A stretch of DNA of 64,000 bases from an uncultured Helicobacter sp. (GTDB taxonomy: Bacteria; Campylobacterota; Campylobacteria; Campylobacterales; Helicobacteraceae): positions 62,001 through 126,000 of the forward strand of contig CALUTE010000001.1 in the NCBI GenBank assembly GCA_944323645.1, written 5' to 3'. Of this stretch, positions 47,553 through 57,356 are shown piece by piece. The notes under the pieces were generated by a model. The model saw nothing but the letters and a program-made list of their open reading frames with translations, made no database searches and was not told the origin of the DNA. Made by a program: the position numbers and the translations under genes. Every line of letters begins with the position of its first letter. Position 1 is the first letter of the stretch.

Positions 47553-47589
47553 CAAAACTCTACCCAACTCTAGTCTAAAAGGATTATCT

Positions 47590-47796
47590 ATGCAAACAAC
47601 ATTTCAAGTAGAAGGTATGCACTGCAAAAACTGTGAAAACAAAGTTAAAACATTTGTGAGTGAGATACAAGGTGTGCAAAATATACAAGTTAATCTTGCA
47701 CAAAAAACCATAGAAGTACAGTATGAAGAACCGGCAAATACGCAAACAATCGTTGAATCCCTCCAAGATCTTGGTTATAGCGCACAACCCCTCTAA
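47590..47796 (+). CDS. copP: Copper chaperone CopP
   Basis: 68 aa heavy-metal-associated domain. The binding loop is GMHCKNCENKV and the fold pattern beta-alpha-beta is clear. It carries Cu(I) to or from CopA, encoded just upstream, as in H. pylori copA-copP. AAAAGGA lies before the ATG. Confidence 0.92.
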   Translation: MQTTFQVEGMHCKNCENKVKTFVSEIQGVQNIQVNLAQKTIEVQYEEPANTQTIVESLQDLGYSAQPL

Positions 47797-48020
47797 GCAT
47801 ATACGCACTCTTGCCAAAACATACTATTTCTACACATAAGCACCCAGAATCTAGCACAAAACCAAGCGAAAATCCGCTAATGGTGCTAAGATAGATTCTA
47901 GCTATTCTGTCTTGGTACTATTTGGTAGCACCTATTAGATATTTCCGCGCAAGGAGGGCGTAATTACCTCTTTTTAAGAATGTGTAAGCTACACTTGTTC
48001 GTGTACATATTTTAGCTTAA

Positions 48021-49382
<1,362 letters not shown>

Positions 49383-49388
49383 AATCTA

Positions 49389-51122
49389 ATGTTTATAGCA
49401 AGATTATTTGTTATAGTACTCTTTGTACTTGGTGGGTGTCGTGATACCTCTGTGGAAGAATCACCAGATACCACCCCACCACAAGAATCTCAACAGCTAC
49501 AAGCACTACTCGATCTTAAACCAATTCAAAATGGGCAAAATATTTCCTATATAATCTATGCAGTTAGCGAAGAGGATACACCACAGCTAGACAATACCGC
49601 AAAAAAGCAGCCCACTACAAAAGCAAAACTCTATATTCAAAAACTAGATACAGGCATTGTACAAGCAGCCTTTGAGCTAAATGGAGCTAGGATTGCCTGT
49701 TCTTTACGCAATATGCAAAAAGATAGCGAAGCAGTACTCAATGGAGAAATAGATTGCAAAAAACAATTTAGCGCAAAAATTGAACAAAATACAATTATCC
49801 AACCAAAGATAATTGCACACAACTTAAGTGAGATTCTCGACCAAAAAAACATTAGCAAAATCGCTGCAGCCTCCACGCCAAAAAGTGCGCGCTTAGAGCC
49901 TATCTCTGTCTTTAACCTCACATCATATAGTTTTCTTGATACGATAAAAGTACATACAAACAACACAATCACACTAAAAGCTGTTCGGATTGATTTTTTG
50001 TGCTCAGACGAAGAACACACACAACAATGGCTTAATAATGCTATGGCAAACTATCTTCTAGCACTTCATATCGATACACCAAAAAACTGCCAAGAAACAA
50101 AAGCAAAGTTTTCTCCACTCATACGTGCAATGCTGACAAACTTACAACACGAAATATACTCTATGGAGTATAATGCTTTTAGCGTAGATTTTTTCGATGA
50201 AAGCTTGATACAAATCCGCAAAGACACTTTTCTAAGCACAGATGATAAACATTTCACCAATGCTTCTGAATTCCGTCTCTATGATCACAAAGGTAAGCGT
50301 ATTTCCCTATATGACACATTCTTTTTGTCCCCTACAAAAGATGATCTCATACAAACCTTGCGCACAAAACATACAGAGTTTCTAAAGAATAATCCTGGTT
50401 GTGTCCCAAACGCTCCACAAGAATTCATTTATGATAATCCAAAGACGCTGCACATAGCACTTAATTATGACAGTATATCTTTTGTCTATATTCCCTCTAC
50501 CCTTGGAACATATCAATGTGGTGAGATACAGCTTGAGTTTGGATTTTATGAGATGAAAAATCTTATCGACAAAAATAGTCCTATCTACCAGCTAATTGCA
50601 AATGCACAAGGTCCAGCACCCCATAATACCGCGCTTGATACTCTCTATTTAGAATGCACCAAATGTGCTATTGCCACACTCTATACCCACGAACAAACAC
50701 TCCTACTACGCAAGGCATTAAGTGATGAGAAGTTTTATGACAAAATGAGCTATAAAGACTTAGACAAAAGTTTTTTCGCGCAGTATGATATTGGCATTAA
50801 ACCCGCTATCTACAATGGAGACTACAAACTGCTTGATTTTAACCACAAATACCTTCTCAATCTTGAGGCTTTAGATTCTGCTTCAGAACAAGGTATTGCC
50901 GATGCACAATATATTCTCTACCAAGAGGGCAAACCTCCTTATTGTGTTGTGGATAAAAATAGCAATGCTGAAATGATTAAATACTTTGGACTAGGCGATA
51001 CAATCGAAGTAAAAATCCTAAACACCACTAAGCAAGTCCCTATTGATAAATACCTTCTAGAAAATAACATTGATATGAAAAATAATATCTGCACCAAAAA
51101 TGCCAAGCTCATACGCGACTAA
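49389..51122 (+). CDS. Large lipoprotein with DUF3298/RsiV-like domain
   Basis: 577 aa. The N-terminus MFIARLFVIVLFVLGGC is a lipoprotein signal. A Thr/Gln-rich linker follows. Residues about 270-400 look like the DUF3298 domain (GKRISLYDTFFLS ... FVYIPSTLGTYQCGEIQLEFGFYEMKNLID), a periplasmic fold also seen in the anti-sigma factor RsiV and in polysaccharide deacetylases, where it binds muropeptides or lysozyme. There is no clear ribosome site; the ATG comes 6 bp after gdhA, so reinitiation is likely. Specific role unknown. Confidence 0.7.
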   Translation: MFIARLFVIVLFVLGGCRDTSVEESPDTTPPQESQQLQALLDLKPIQNGQNISYIIYAVSEEDTPQLDNTAKKQPTTKAKLYIQKLDTGIVQAAFELNGARIACSLRNMQKDSEAVLNGEIDCKKQFSAKIEQNTIIQPKIIAHNLSEILDQKNISKIAAASTPKSARLEPISVFNLTSYSFLDTIKVHTNNTITLKAVRIDFLCSDEEHTQQWLNNAMANYLLALHIDTPKNCQETKAKFSPLIRAMLTNLQHEIYSMEYNAFSVDFFDESLIQIRKDTFLSTDDKHFTNASEFRLYDHKGKRISLYDTFFLSPTKDDLIQTLRTKHTEFLKNNPGCVPNAPQEFIYDNPKTLHIALNYDSISFVYIPSTLGTYQCGEIQLEFGFYEMKNLIDKNSPIYQLIANAQGPAPHNTALDTLYLECTKCAIATLYTHEQTLLLRKALSDEKFYDKMSYKDLDKSFFAQYDIGIKPAIYNGDYKLLDFNHKYLLNLEALDSASEQGIADAQYILYQEGKPPYCVVDKNSNAEMIKYFGLGDTIEVKILNTTKQVPIDKYLLENNIDMKNNICTKNAKLIRD

Positions 51123-51249
51123 AACACTAACTAAGCCATAAAATTTAGCAGAATCTATACTCTAGACAACTAAAACACAGACTTTATGCAAATTTAGATT
51201 GCACTGCAAGGTGTCCCTTGCAACTTTGTTAATTTTTGATATTTTTATG

Positions 51250-51255
51250 TATAAT
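51250..51255 (+). promoter_or_regulatory. Extended -10 box (TGTATAAT) for the phase-variable membrane gene
   Basis: TGTATAAT ends 23 bp before the ATG at 51279, with AAAAAAGGA between them. Confidence 0.55.
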
Positions 51256-51278
51256 AAAATATTTAAAAAAGGAATAAT

Positions 51279-52834
51279 ATGCAGGTTTCCCCCCCCCCCC
51301 CGAGAGCGCACCACATCTAAAAACTACCGCTAACCCTTCACACAAAAACCAAAGTATCACTCTTGCAATCCCAAGAAACACACTAAGTCTCGCTCTTGTG
51401 CTTTATGTATTTTTCTTTGTGCTTAATGCAATGTTCCCTACACAAAGCGATGATTTTGGTATAACTTCAGTCAATATAAATGCAGCTATCCACTCTTATA
51501 TGCACTGGAATGGACGCTTTGGCGAGCTGCTTAGAGTTTGGTTTGGCTCACCTCTGGCACACACACCCTACTTTGCCTTTGTCAATGCGTTTTTTGGCGT
51601 GGGCTTTTTGTATCTTTTGTTTGTTTTGCTCTTTGGAAGATTCCCTATACCAAACCTTGCAGACTGCGCGACTATCGCATTTATGCTGTTTTTGTTTATG
51701 GCATTTAGAGCGTTTGGGGCGATGTTCTTTTGGACAACGGGAGCGATGAACTATCTTTGGGCGTACTCTTTTATGCTTCTTTATCTACTGCCTTATAGAA
51801 TCTTTTGGCAAAACCCCACCGCAAAATCTAGATTCTCGCTCCCAAAAGCACTGGGAATGCTGATATATGGGATCATTGCTGGGTGGAGCTATGAAACGGG
51901 TATTGTTATCATTGTGTTTCAATTCGCGCTTCTTGCGTATGGTTTATGGCGTGGTGTGCGGCTACCTTTGTGGTATTATGCTGGGATTGTTGGGTTTGTG
52001 GCTGGCTGGATTGTGCTTTTTGTATCGCCGGGCTCTAAGGAGCGTATGGTAAATCACTTCCAAGAATCTGGTGCGTATATGAGCCCCAAGGATTTTCTTG
52101 CGATGTCTTTTAGCGGGCAATTTGAACGTTGGCAGAAAGTCTTTAGCCCGCGCAATCTTTATACAACGCAAATAATCGCATTTATAGTGCTTATATGGGT
52201 GCATAGCTCGTATGCGTGCAAAACATATACGCTAAAAATACCATATATCGCGCTTGGGATTTGTGTTGTAGCATTGCTAGATATATACTCTAAAACGCTT
52301 GGGTTTTTGATTGCGCCACTTATACTTTGCTTTAGCATATACACTGCTTATTCTTTCTACAAAAACCAAGAGAAAGAAAAGGCGTTTTATGCATTTGTTA
52401 TAGCGTGTTGTGTGTTTGCGTATTTTTTGAGTATTGTGGCGACACTGCAGTATATGTACCTGCCTCGTAGAGCAGAAATGCACTATGCTATCTTTGATAT
52501 TGTACTCTTAGTGTTTGTTGGCAAGTTTTTAAAAGATACTTTCTTGCAGCGCGCACAAGAACGCTTCCAAAAACTACTTATTATCGTATGTATATGCTAT
52601 GGTGCGTATGTGCTTATGGCTTGTGCGGATATGCGCCTAAAATGGGAGCGTATGCTTGCTTCAATCGCAGCGCAAAAGGCTTTAGGTGTCACAGAACTCA
52701 TAGTAGAAGCACAAACCTTTAAATCCTACTACAAACACTACTGCGACTGGGGGAATCCGGGAGAAGATCCAGAGAAATGGCCTAATACAACTTATGCTAG
52801 AGTTTTTGGTGTTGAAAAATTTATCGCCAAATAG
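51279..52834 (+). CDS. Phase-variable GT-C-like membrane protein (DUF6056-like), out of frame here
   Basis: A good ribosome site (AAAAAAGGA) and ATG at 51279 open a frame that enters a C13 tract and hits TAA at 51318 after 13 codons. The frame that runs from 51302 to the stop at 52834 is intact and clearly coding. With 14 or 11 C the two join, giving about 518 aa. The product has about ten membrane segments. Early residues SDDFG and HSYMHWNGRFGELLRVW fit GT-C-type glycosyltransferases of the DUF6056 kind, which modify surface glycans. The stop TAG lies in an AGAWTCT motif. GTG 51398 could allow a shorter product even in the off state. Confidence 0.75.
51289..51301 (+). repeat. Homopolymer C13 within a 5' coding region
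   Basis: Thirteen C follow ATG CAG GTT T. C-tracts of this kind switch surface genes on and off by slippage in Helicobacter and Campylobacter. The present length puts the gene in the off frame. Confidence 0.85.
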
Positions 52835-53593
52835 ATTCTGTGAAGGTTAATTAGATTCTAGTTGTGGTAGATTTATCAAAGGCATAGTGGATTCTAGAAT
52901 CTGCAAAATTCTTTCAAGACATTTCGCCTCAAGGGCTCAACACAGAGAATCTAGAATCTAGCCCATAAATCCAAACGCCAAAAGTACACCGCTAAGCTCA
53001 TATCTCTGCATGCTACTAATAATGAGGGTGGAGCTTTTGACGCAGTGCGAGTGGCTCTATAACGCATATATAAGGTATCCACTGCTTCACAAAATGCAAT
53101 GCCTCATTATTATAAGAAATCTCTATCGCAAGCAAAATACCCATAACCCCTCCTCCAACTAATACTATAAAGCTTTGAGAGCGTGCGCCCCAACAAATAT
53201 TCATACACTTCTCCACTCTCAAGACAATCCTCCGACAGTCTTTACCAAACCAATCGCCTTTCCCTTACTCAATTATCATAAGCCAATACTACTTAAGACT
53301 AAAGGTGAATGCTCAATTTTATAAATGAGAGAATCTAGAGTGAATCAAGTGATTGCAAGAAAATAGATTCCAAATTTTCCTCAGAATCTAAAGCCCTCAA
53401 AGTGCGTGCAAAATTTAGAACACTAAAGAAACTTCACTTGTCTTGACTACAAAGCTGCATTTACACTTGTTGTGTTTCATGGCTTTGTGGCTTGCCTAAG
53501 CAAGAGCTCATAAGGGCAGCATAGGATTCTGCTTGAAAAGCAAAATTATGGAGATTTAGCACACGAAAAATCTGTTTATGACTGGCACAAGGC
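52835..53593. other. Gene-poor stretch with motif cluster and possible decayed coding
   Basis: About 750 bp without a convincing large gene. The first 140 bp hold a cluster of AGAWTCT copies, including GGATTCTAGAATCTGC (around 52890) and AGAATCTAGAATCTAG (around 52945). A doubtful minus-strand ORF lies at 53016-53222 and a small coupled ORF at 53461-53601. No RNA gene was seen in 53223-53460. Confidence 0.5.
53016..53222 (-). CDS. Doubtful 68-aa membrane ORF
   Basis: TTG 53222 has GGAGG 10 bp upstream, and ATG 53204 lies in frame. The product contains one hydrophobic segment, SFIVLVGGGVMGILLAIEIS. The -1 frame over the same bases also looks protein-like (GEVYEYLLGRTLSKLYSI), so this could instead be a frameshifted remnant of a longer gene. 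No family recognised. Confidence 0.3.
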   Translation of the reverse strand: MRVEKCMNICWGARSQSFIVLVGGGVMGILLAIEISYNNEALHFVKQWIPYICVIEPLALRQKLHPHY

Positions 53594-53601
53594 TTAAGCA
53601 T
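53461..53601 (-). CDS. 46-aa small ORF coupled to the upstream gene
   Basis: The upstream gene ends ATG AAT GCT TAA, and a new ATG sits within those bases in another frame (ATGCTTAAG), giving MLKPCASHKQIFRVLNLHNF and then AFQAESYAALMSSCLGKPQS before a stop. Such stop-start overlap commonly couples translation. It may also be the shifted C-terminus of the upstream protein. No family recognised. Confidence 0.4.
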   Translation of the reverse strand: MLKPCASHKQIFRVLNLHNFAFQAESYAALMSSCLGKPQSHETQQV

Positions 53602-54169
53602 TCATAATGCCACCACTCACATAATTTACCATATGGAGCTTTTGTACAAGTTGGGCGATGAGTGTGCGCATTTCTCGGCTCAAATTGTCGTTTCTTATCA
53701 TCGCATCAAAATCTTTGAAACTAATATTTGGCGATTTAGCACTCAAAAAATCCACCGCCATCATATCATCGTGGTTTAACACCCCATCAGATTGTAGTTG
53801 TTTTGCCATAGATTTAAACTTATCCACATCTGCAAATCCATCTTGTACATACGACTTGGCATTCATCGCAGCACTTAGCTCCTTAGAAGGCGTGAAGACA
53901 TCTTGGATTCTGCTCAAAGAAACATAAGAATCCTCGCTACTTACTGGCACTTCGCTATTTGTTTGCCCCACTCCAGAAACACTAGAAACCGGCGCACTTG
54001 GCGCGAGATTTTGCAAAAACTCAAGCATATCTGGTTTGGCATTATCTGTAGGAGCTGGATTCTTTGCTTGCATTTCTTTTGATTCTGATTGAGGGTGTAA
54101 GCTTGTCCTATTTGCAAACAAATCACTCAATGCTTGTGTGGTAGGATTGGTATTTGTAATAGTACTCAT
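53594..54169 (-). CDS. 191-aa protein of unknown function
   Basis: ATG 54169 has AGGAG 6 bp upstream; an upstream in-frame ATG at 54217 has no such site. The N-terminal 80 residues are polar, Thr/Ser/Pro/Asn-rich and probably disordered (STITNTNPTTQALSDLF). The C-terminal part is helical (FADVDKFKSMAKQLQSDGVL, DDMMAVDFLSAKSPNISFKD, REMRTLIAQLVQKLH). There is no signal peptide. The layout recalls secreted or flagellar accessory proteins with unfolded N-termini, but nothing specific was recognised. Confidence 0.65.
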   Translation of the reverse strand: MSTITNTNPTTQALSDLFANRTSLHPQSESKEMQAKNPAPTDNAKPDMLEFLQNLAPSAPVSSVSGVGQTNSEVPVSSEDSYVSLSRIQDVFTPSKELSAAMNAKSYVQDGFADVDKFKSMAKQLQSDGVLNHDDMMAVDFLSAKSPNISFKDFDAMIRNDNLSREMRTLIAQLVQKLHMVNYVSGGIMNA

Positions 54170-54309
54170 AGTATCTCCTAAATGCCTTTTGTTGATTCTA
54201 AACAAAGCAAAAATCATTCCGATTTATACGACTCGTATTTTCTAGTTATAACGGATTATTGTTTGAAAAGTTATAGTATAACTCCACCATACAAGGTTTA
54301 GGGGGAATT

Positions 54310-54546
54310 ATGGCATTGTGCAATTTCTGCAAGCGGCTCAAAGTCCGACCAACTGATCTTATCTTTATGACACTTATGTGTATCGTGCTTTATTTTGTTT
54401 ATACCTACCAATTCCAAGAGCTACAACAAGACGCCACAAAACGCAAGGAGGCGTTTAAAGCCCTGCAAAAAGCCTGTATGATGGGGGATAATGCTGCGTG
54501 TGAGCAAATCTACACTACACAAGCCCCACCAGCAATATCAAAATAG
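54310..54546 (+). CDS. 78-aa single-pass membrane protein with Sel1-like Cys tail
   Basis: AGGGGGAATT precedes the ATG. One membrane segment (LIFMTLMCIVLYFVYTY) is followed by a helix and KALQKACMMGDNAACEQIY, which looks like half of a Cys-type Sel1/Hcp repeat known from Helicobacter cysteine-rich proteins. It is probably anchored in the inner membrane with the tail in the periplasm. Function unknown. Confidence 0.55.
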   Translation: MALCNFCKRLKVRPTDLIFMTLMCIVLYFVYTYQFQELQQDATKRKEAFKALQKACMMGDNAACEQIYTTQAPPAISK

Positions 54547-54580
54547 TGTGCTAAAAACTGCAAGTTTTATGGTTTTTGTG

Positions 54581-54586
54581 TATAAT
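54581..54586 (+). promoter_or_regulatory. -10 box (TATAAT) for lipoprotein gene
   Basis: TATAAT preceded by GTTTTTGTG lies 30 bp before the ATG at 54617. Confidence 0.55.
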
Positions 54587-54616
54587 GGTATTTTAAGTTT
54601 AAACTAAGGAGTCGCT

Positions 54617-55168
54617 ATGAAAACCCTTGTAAAAGTCGTCACTTTATGTTGTGCTGGTCTTGTTCTTGCGTTTGCTAGTATTGCTTTGAGTGCGTGTGCA
54701 AAACAGCCAACCCCCAAAAAACCGAAAGTTGAATTACAATGCAAGCAAATCAGCGCGATAGTAATCAGCAACGAAGGAGCAAACGATGAGGAAAAGGCAA
54801 ATGACCTTAACATAAGTGGCGATCAAATCGCTGAAGTACTCTTCCCCAAACTCAATGAAATATGCCCAAAGATTGCTGATCAAGCCTGGGTTGTTGATGT
54901 GATATTTGAGAGCAAGCTTGATACAAAACAAGTTGGCAATAAAATCACTTCAACAGAGACAAAAACCGCTGTTTTAACTATAGAACTTAAATTTCTCCTC
55001 CCAAATGTCGCCCATACATTTAAAGGCAATGCGACTATGGAAATAAGCAGCAAGAAAGTGCTTGATATTGGCACAATACATCTTGATGAAAACGATAAAC
55101 ACAATCTTATTACAAAGGCTATCCAAGCCACAATTAATGAGGCGCTAAAAGTATTTGAGAAGAAGTAG
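54617..55168 (+). CDS. Lipoprotein of unknown function
   Basis: 183 aa. The signal sequence ends with lipobox ALSAC at about residue 27. The mature protein has a Lys/Pro-rich linker and then an alpha/beta domain with alternating strands (DQAWVVDVIFESKLD, KTAVLTIELKFLLPN, HTFKGNATMEISSKK) and a C-terminal helix. AAGGAG precedes the ATG. The stop TAG is within TAGATTCTAG. A second, very small lipoprotein gene follows after 19 bp. No family recognised. Confidence 0.7.
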   Translation: MKTLVKVVTLCCAGLVLAFASIALSACAKQPTPKKPKVELQCKQISAIVISNEGANDEEKANDLNISGDQIAEVLFPKLNEICPKIADQAWVVDVIFESKLDTKQVGNKITSTETKTAVLTIELKFLLPNVAHTFKGNATMEISSKKVLDIGTIHLDENDKHNLITKAIQATINEALKVFEKK

Positions 55169-55187
55169 ATTCTAGCAAGGAGTTTGT

Positions 55188-55367
55188 ATGCGACCATATT
55201 ATATGTTATATGTTTTGTCTATTTTGCTTGCTTTTGGCTTGGGTGCTTGCTCAAGTAAGCCAAAGGCGCAAGGGAGCTTTCAAGCCCTAGAATGCAAAAC
55301 AATCTGCGAAAAAAACGAATGTTCTACACGCTGTCTTAGTGCTGATGGTAGCTTCAAGAAAAAGTAG
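55188..55367 (+). CDS. 59-aa Cys-rich small lipoprotein
   Basis: AAGGAG precedes ATG 55188. The signal MRPYYMLYVLSILLAFGLGA ends at lipobox LGAC, leaving a roughly 39-residue mature peptide with four further Cys (LECKTICEKNECSTRCLS), suited to disulfides or metal binding. The stop TAG is again in TAGATTCTAG. It is probably cotranscribed with the lipoprotein upstream and with ybgC 14 bp downstream. Confidence 0.7.
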   Translation: MRPYYMLYVLSILLAFGLGACSSKPKAQGSFQALECKTICEKNECSTRCLSADGSFKKK

Positions 55368-55381
55368 ATTCTAGGATTTAT

Positions 55382-55828
55382 ATGCGCATACGAGTGTATT
55401 ATGAAGATACCGATTGCGGAGGAATCGTCTATCATACAAACTATATAAAATACTGCGAACGAGCGCGCAGTGAGCTGTTTTTTGCACAAGGAACACCACC
55501 TTCGCACGCTACTTGTGGCTTTGTCGTGAGTGCGCTAGAGGCAAAGTTTTTGGGCTTTGCAAAGCTTGGCGACATACTTGAAGTGCGCACAAAGGTGCTA
55601 AAAATCGGCAAAGTACAGCTTGTGCTAGAGCATAAAATCTTTGTAATCTATCAGCTAAATAAGCAAGCCACTCTGCTAGAATCTAGCAACAACACAAATC
55701 AAGATTCTAGCGCGCAAGAAGTGTGCGTTTTTGAAGCCCAAGCGCGTTTGGGCTATGTAGATGTTATAAGCCAAAAGCCCATAATTATTCCTGATGACTT
55801 CCGCACACTGCTTCAAAAACTTCACTAA
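55382..55828 (+). CDS. ybgC: Acyl-CoA thioesterase YbgC
   Basis: 148 aa hotdog-fold enzyme. The start RIRVYYEDTDCGGIVYHTNY carries the catalytic Asp of the 4-hydroxybenzoyl-CoA thioesterase family, followed by YCERARSELF. It hydrolyses acyl-CoA and has been studied in H. pylori. A polar stretch near residues 98-118 (LLESSNNTNQDSSAQE) is encoded by two AGAWTCT copies. AGGA precedes the ATG. Confidence 0.92.
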   Translation: MRIRVYYEDTDCGGIVYHTNYIKYCERARSELFFAQGTPPSHATCGFVVSALEAKFLGFAKLGDILEVRTKVLKIGKVQLVLEHKIFVIYQLNKQATLLESSNNTNQDSSAQEVCVFEAQARLGYVDVISQKPIIIPDDFRTLLQKLH

Positions 55829-55839
55829 CAAGGACTACA

Positions 55840-56097
55840 ATGCGACATATCGAAGGCAAGCCTGATATTACCTATCCAACCCAATGGGAATACAGAATCA
55901 TCGGAGAAAATCAGCATAGAATCGAGGAAATTGTAGGCGATATTATGCACAAAGCATATCTCCTTGAGTTAAAAAACCACTCCCAAAAGGGGCGTTTTGT
56001 TTCTATGCACTTACTCACAAAAGTGCAAGATGAACACGAACGTGATACTATCTATGCCAAGCTAGCAACCCACCCAGAAATCAAAATGGTACTCTAA
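55840..56097 (+). CDS. DUF493 (YbeD-like) protein
   Basis: 85 aa. DITYPTQWEYRIIGENQH and GRFVSMHLLTKVQ fit the small ACT-like DUF493/YbeD family of unknown function. It follows ybgC by 11 bp, the same neighbours as in H. pylori. AAGGA precedes the ATG. Confidence 0.88.
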   Translation: MRHIEGKPDITYPTQWEYRIIGENQHRIEEIVGDIMHKAYLLELKNHSQKGRFVSMHLLTKVQDEHERDTIYAKLATHPEIKMVL

Positions 56098-56181
56098 ACT
56101 TTTAAGTGTAGTTTAATGGATTTTCTTTATACTCTGCCCTGCTCTATGATGAGTCCAAACTATCACTAACAAAGGATACAA

Positions 56182-57258
56182 ATGCAAGAAAAAATCACAC
56201 AACTTCTTTCACAAGTCCTCTATCCTAATTTTCAAAAAGATATTGTAAGCTATGGCTTTCTCAAAGAAATTCGCCAAGAAGACGATAAATTCGCGATTTG
56301 TTTAGCTATCCCTTCAAGCGATCCAAATGTAGCAAAAGCCCTTTATGACAAGATTGATAATGTGCTTTCAAACGCTGGCATACAAGCCTCTATCTCAATA
56401 CAAACCCCAACTCCCAAGCAAACACCCACTCCACAAACCAAAAATGCGCTCCCCCAAGTAAAACACTTCATTATGGTAAGCTCCGGAAAAGGCGGTGTGG
56501 GCAAATCCACAGCTTCTACCAACCTTGCTATCGCACTTGCTATGGAGGGTAAAAAAGTGGGATTGCTTGATGCGGATATTTATGGACCAAATATTCCAAG
56601 AATGTTTGGCTTACAAGGCAAAAAACCATCACTTGATGCAAGTGGCAAACGCCTTATACCGCTTAATGCTTTTGGTGTGGATATTATGAGTATGGGAATG
56701 CTTTTTGATGAGGGGGAGAGTCTCATTTGGCGCGGACCCATGCTTATGCGAGCGATTGCTCAAATGTTTAGCGATGTAGTATGGCAGGAGCTTGATGTTT
56801 TGGTGCTTGATATGCCACCGGGTACAGGCGATGCGCAACTCTCTATCGCACAAAGTCTGCCAGTGAGTGCAGGTATAGTTGTGAGTACGCCACAACTTGT
56901 AAGCCTCGATGATGGTGCGCGCGCACTTGATATGTTTAACAAACTCTCCATTCCTATTGCTGGTATTATCGAAAATATGAGCAGTTTTATTTGCCCAGAA
57001 TGTGGTAACGAATATGATATATTTGGTAAAGACACAACTCTGCCTCTTGCACAAAAATACAACACGCAAGTCCTTGCCAAAATCCCTCTAGAACCAAGTA
57101 TCCGAGAAGGAGGGGACAATGGCAAGCCTATTGTGTATTTTATGCCTGATACACCAACTGCCAAGGCGTATAGAAAAACAGCAAACACCCTGCTAGATTT
57201 CCTAGCCCACGTAGAGCGCCAGAATCTAGCAGGTAATGCGCAAATACAGCCTAGATGA
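56182..57258 (+). CDS. mrp: Fe-S cluster carrier ATPase Mrp/ApbC
   Basis: 358 aa. An N-terminal DUF59-type domain (about 1-80) is followed by a Pro/Thr-rich linker and a ParA-like ATPase with the deviant Walker A SSGKGGVGKST, DADIYGPNIPRM and LVLDMPPGTGDAQ. CPEC in SSFICPECGNEYDIFG is the likely cluster-binding pair. It delivers Fe-S clusters to target enzymes. AAAGGA precedes the ATG. Confidence 0.94.
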   Translation: MQEKITQLLSQVLYPNFQKDIVSYGFLKEIRQEDDKFAICLAIPSSDPNVAKALYDKIDNVLSNAGIQASISIQTPTPKQTPTPQTKNALPQVKHFIMVSSGKGGVGKSTASTNLAIALAMEGKKVGLLDADIYGPNIPRMFGLQGKKPSLDASGKRLIPLNAFGVDIMSMGMLFDEGESLIWRGPMLMRAIAQMFSDVVWQELDVLVLDMPPGTGDAQLSIAQSLPVSAGIVVSTPQLVSLDDGARALDMFNKLSIPIAGIIENMSSFICPECGNEYDIFGKDTTLPLAQKYNTQVLAKIPLEPSIREGGDNGKPIVYFMPDTPTAKAYRKTANTLLDFLAHVERQNLAGNAQIQPR

Positions 57259-57356
57259 CAATAGCTCATAGTATCGGCATTCCAAGCAAACACAGCAATG
57301 CTTGAAAAATATCGGCTAATACACTACAATATGCCCATATTGCGCAAGGAGTCATA

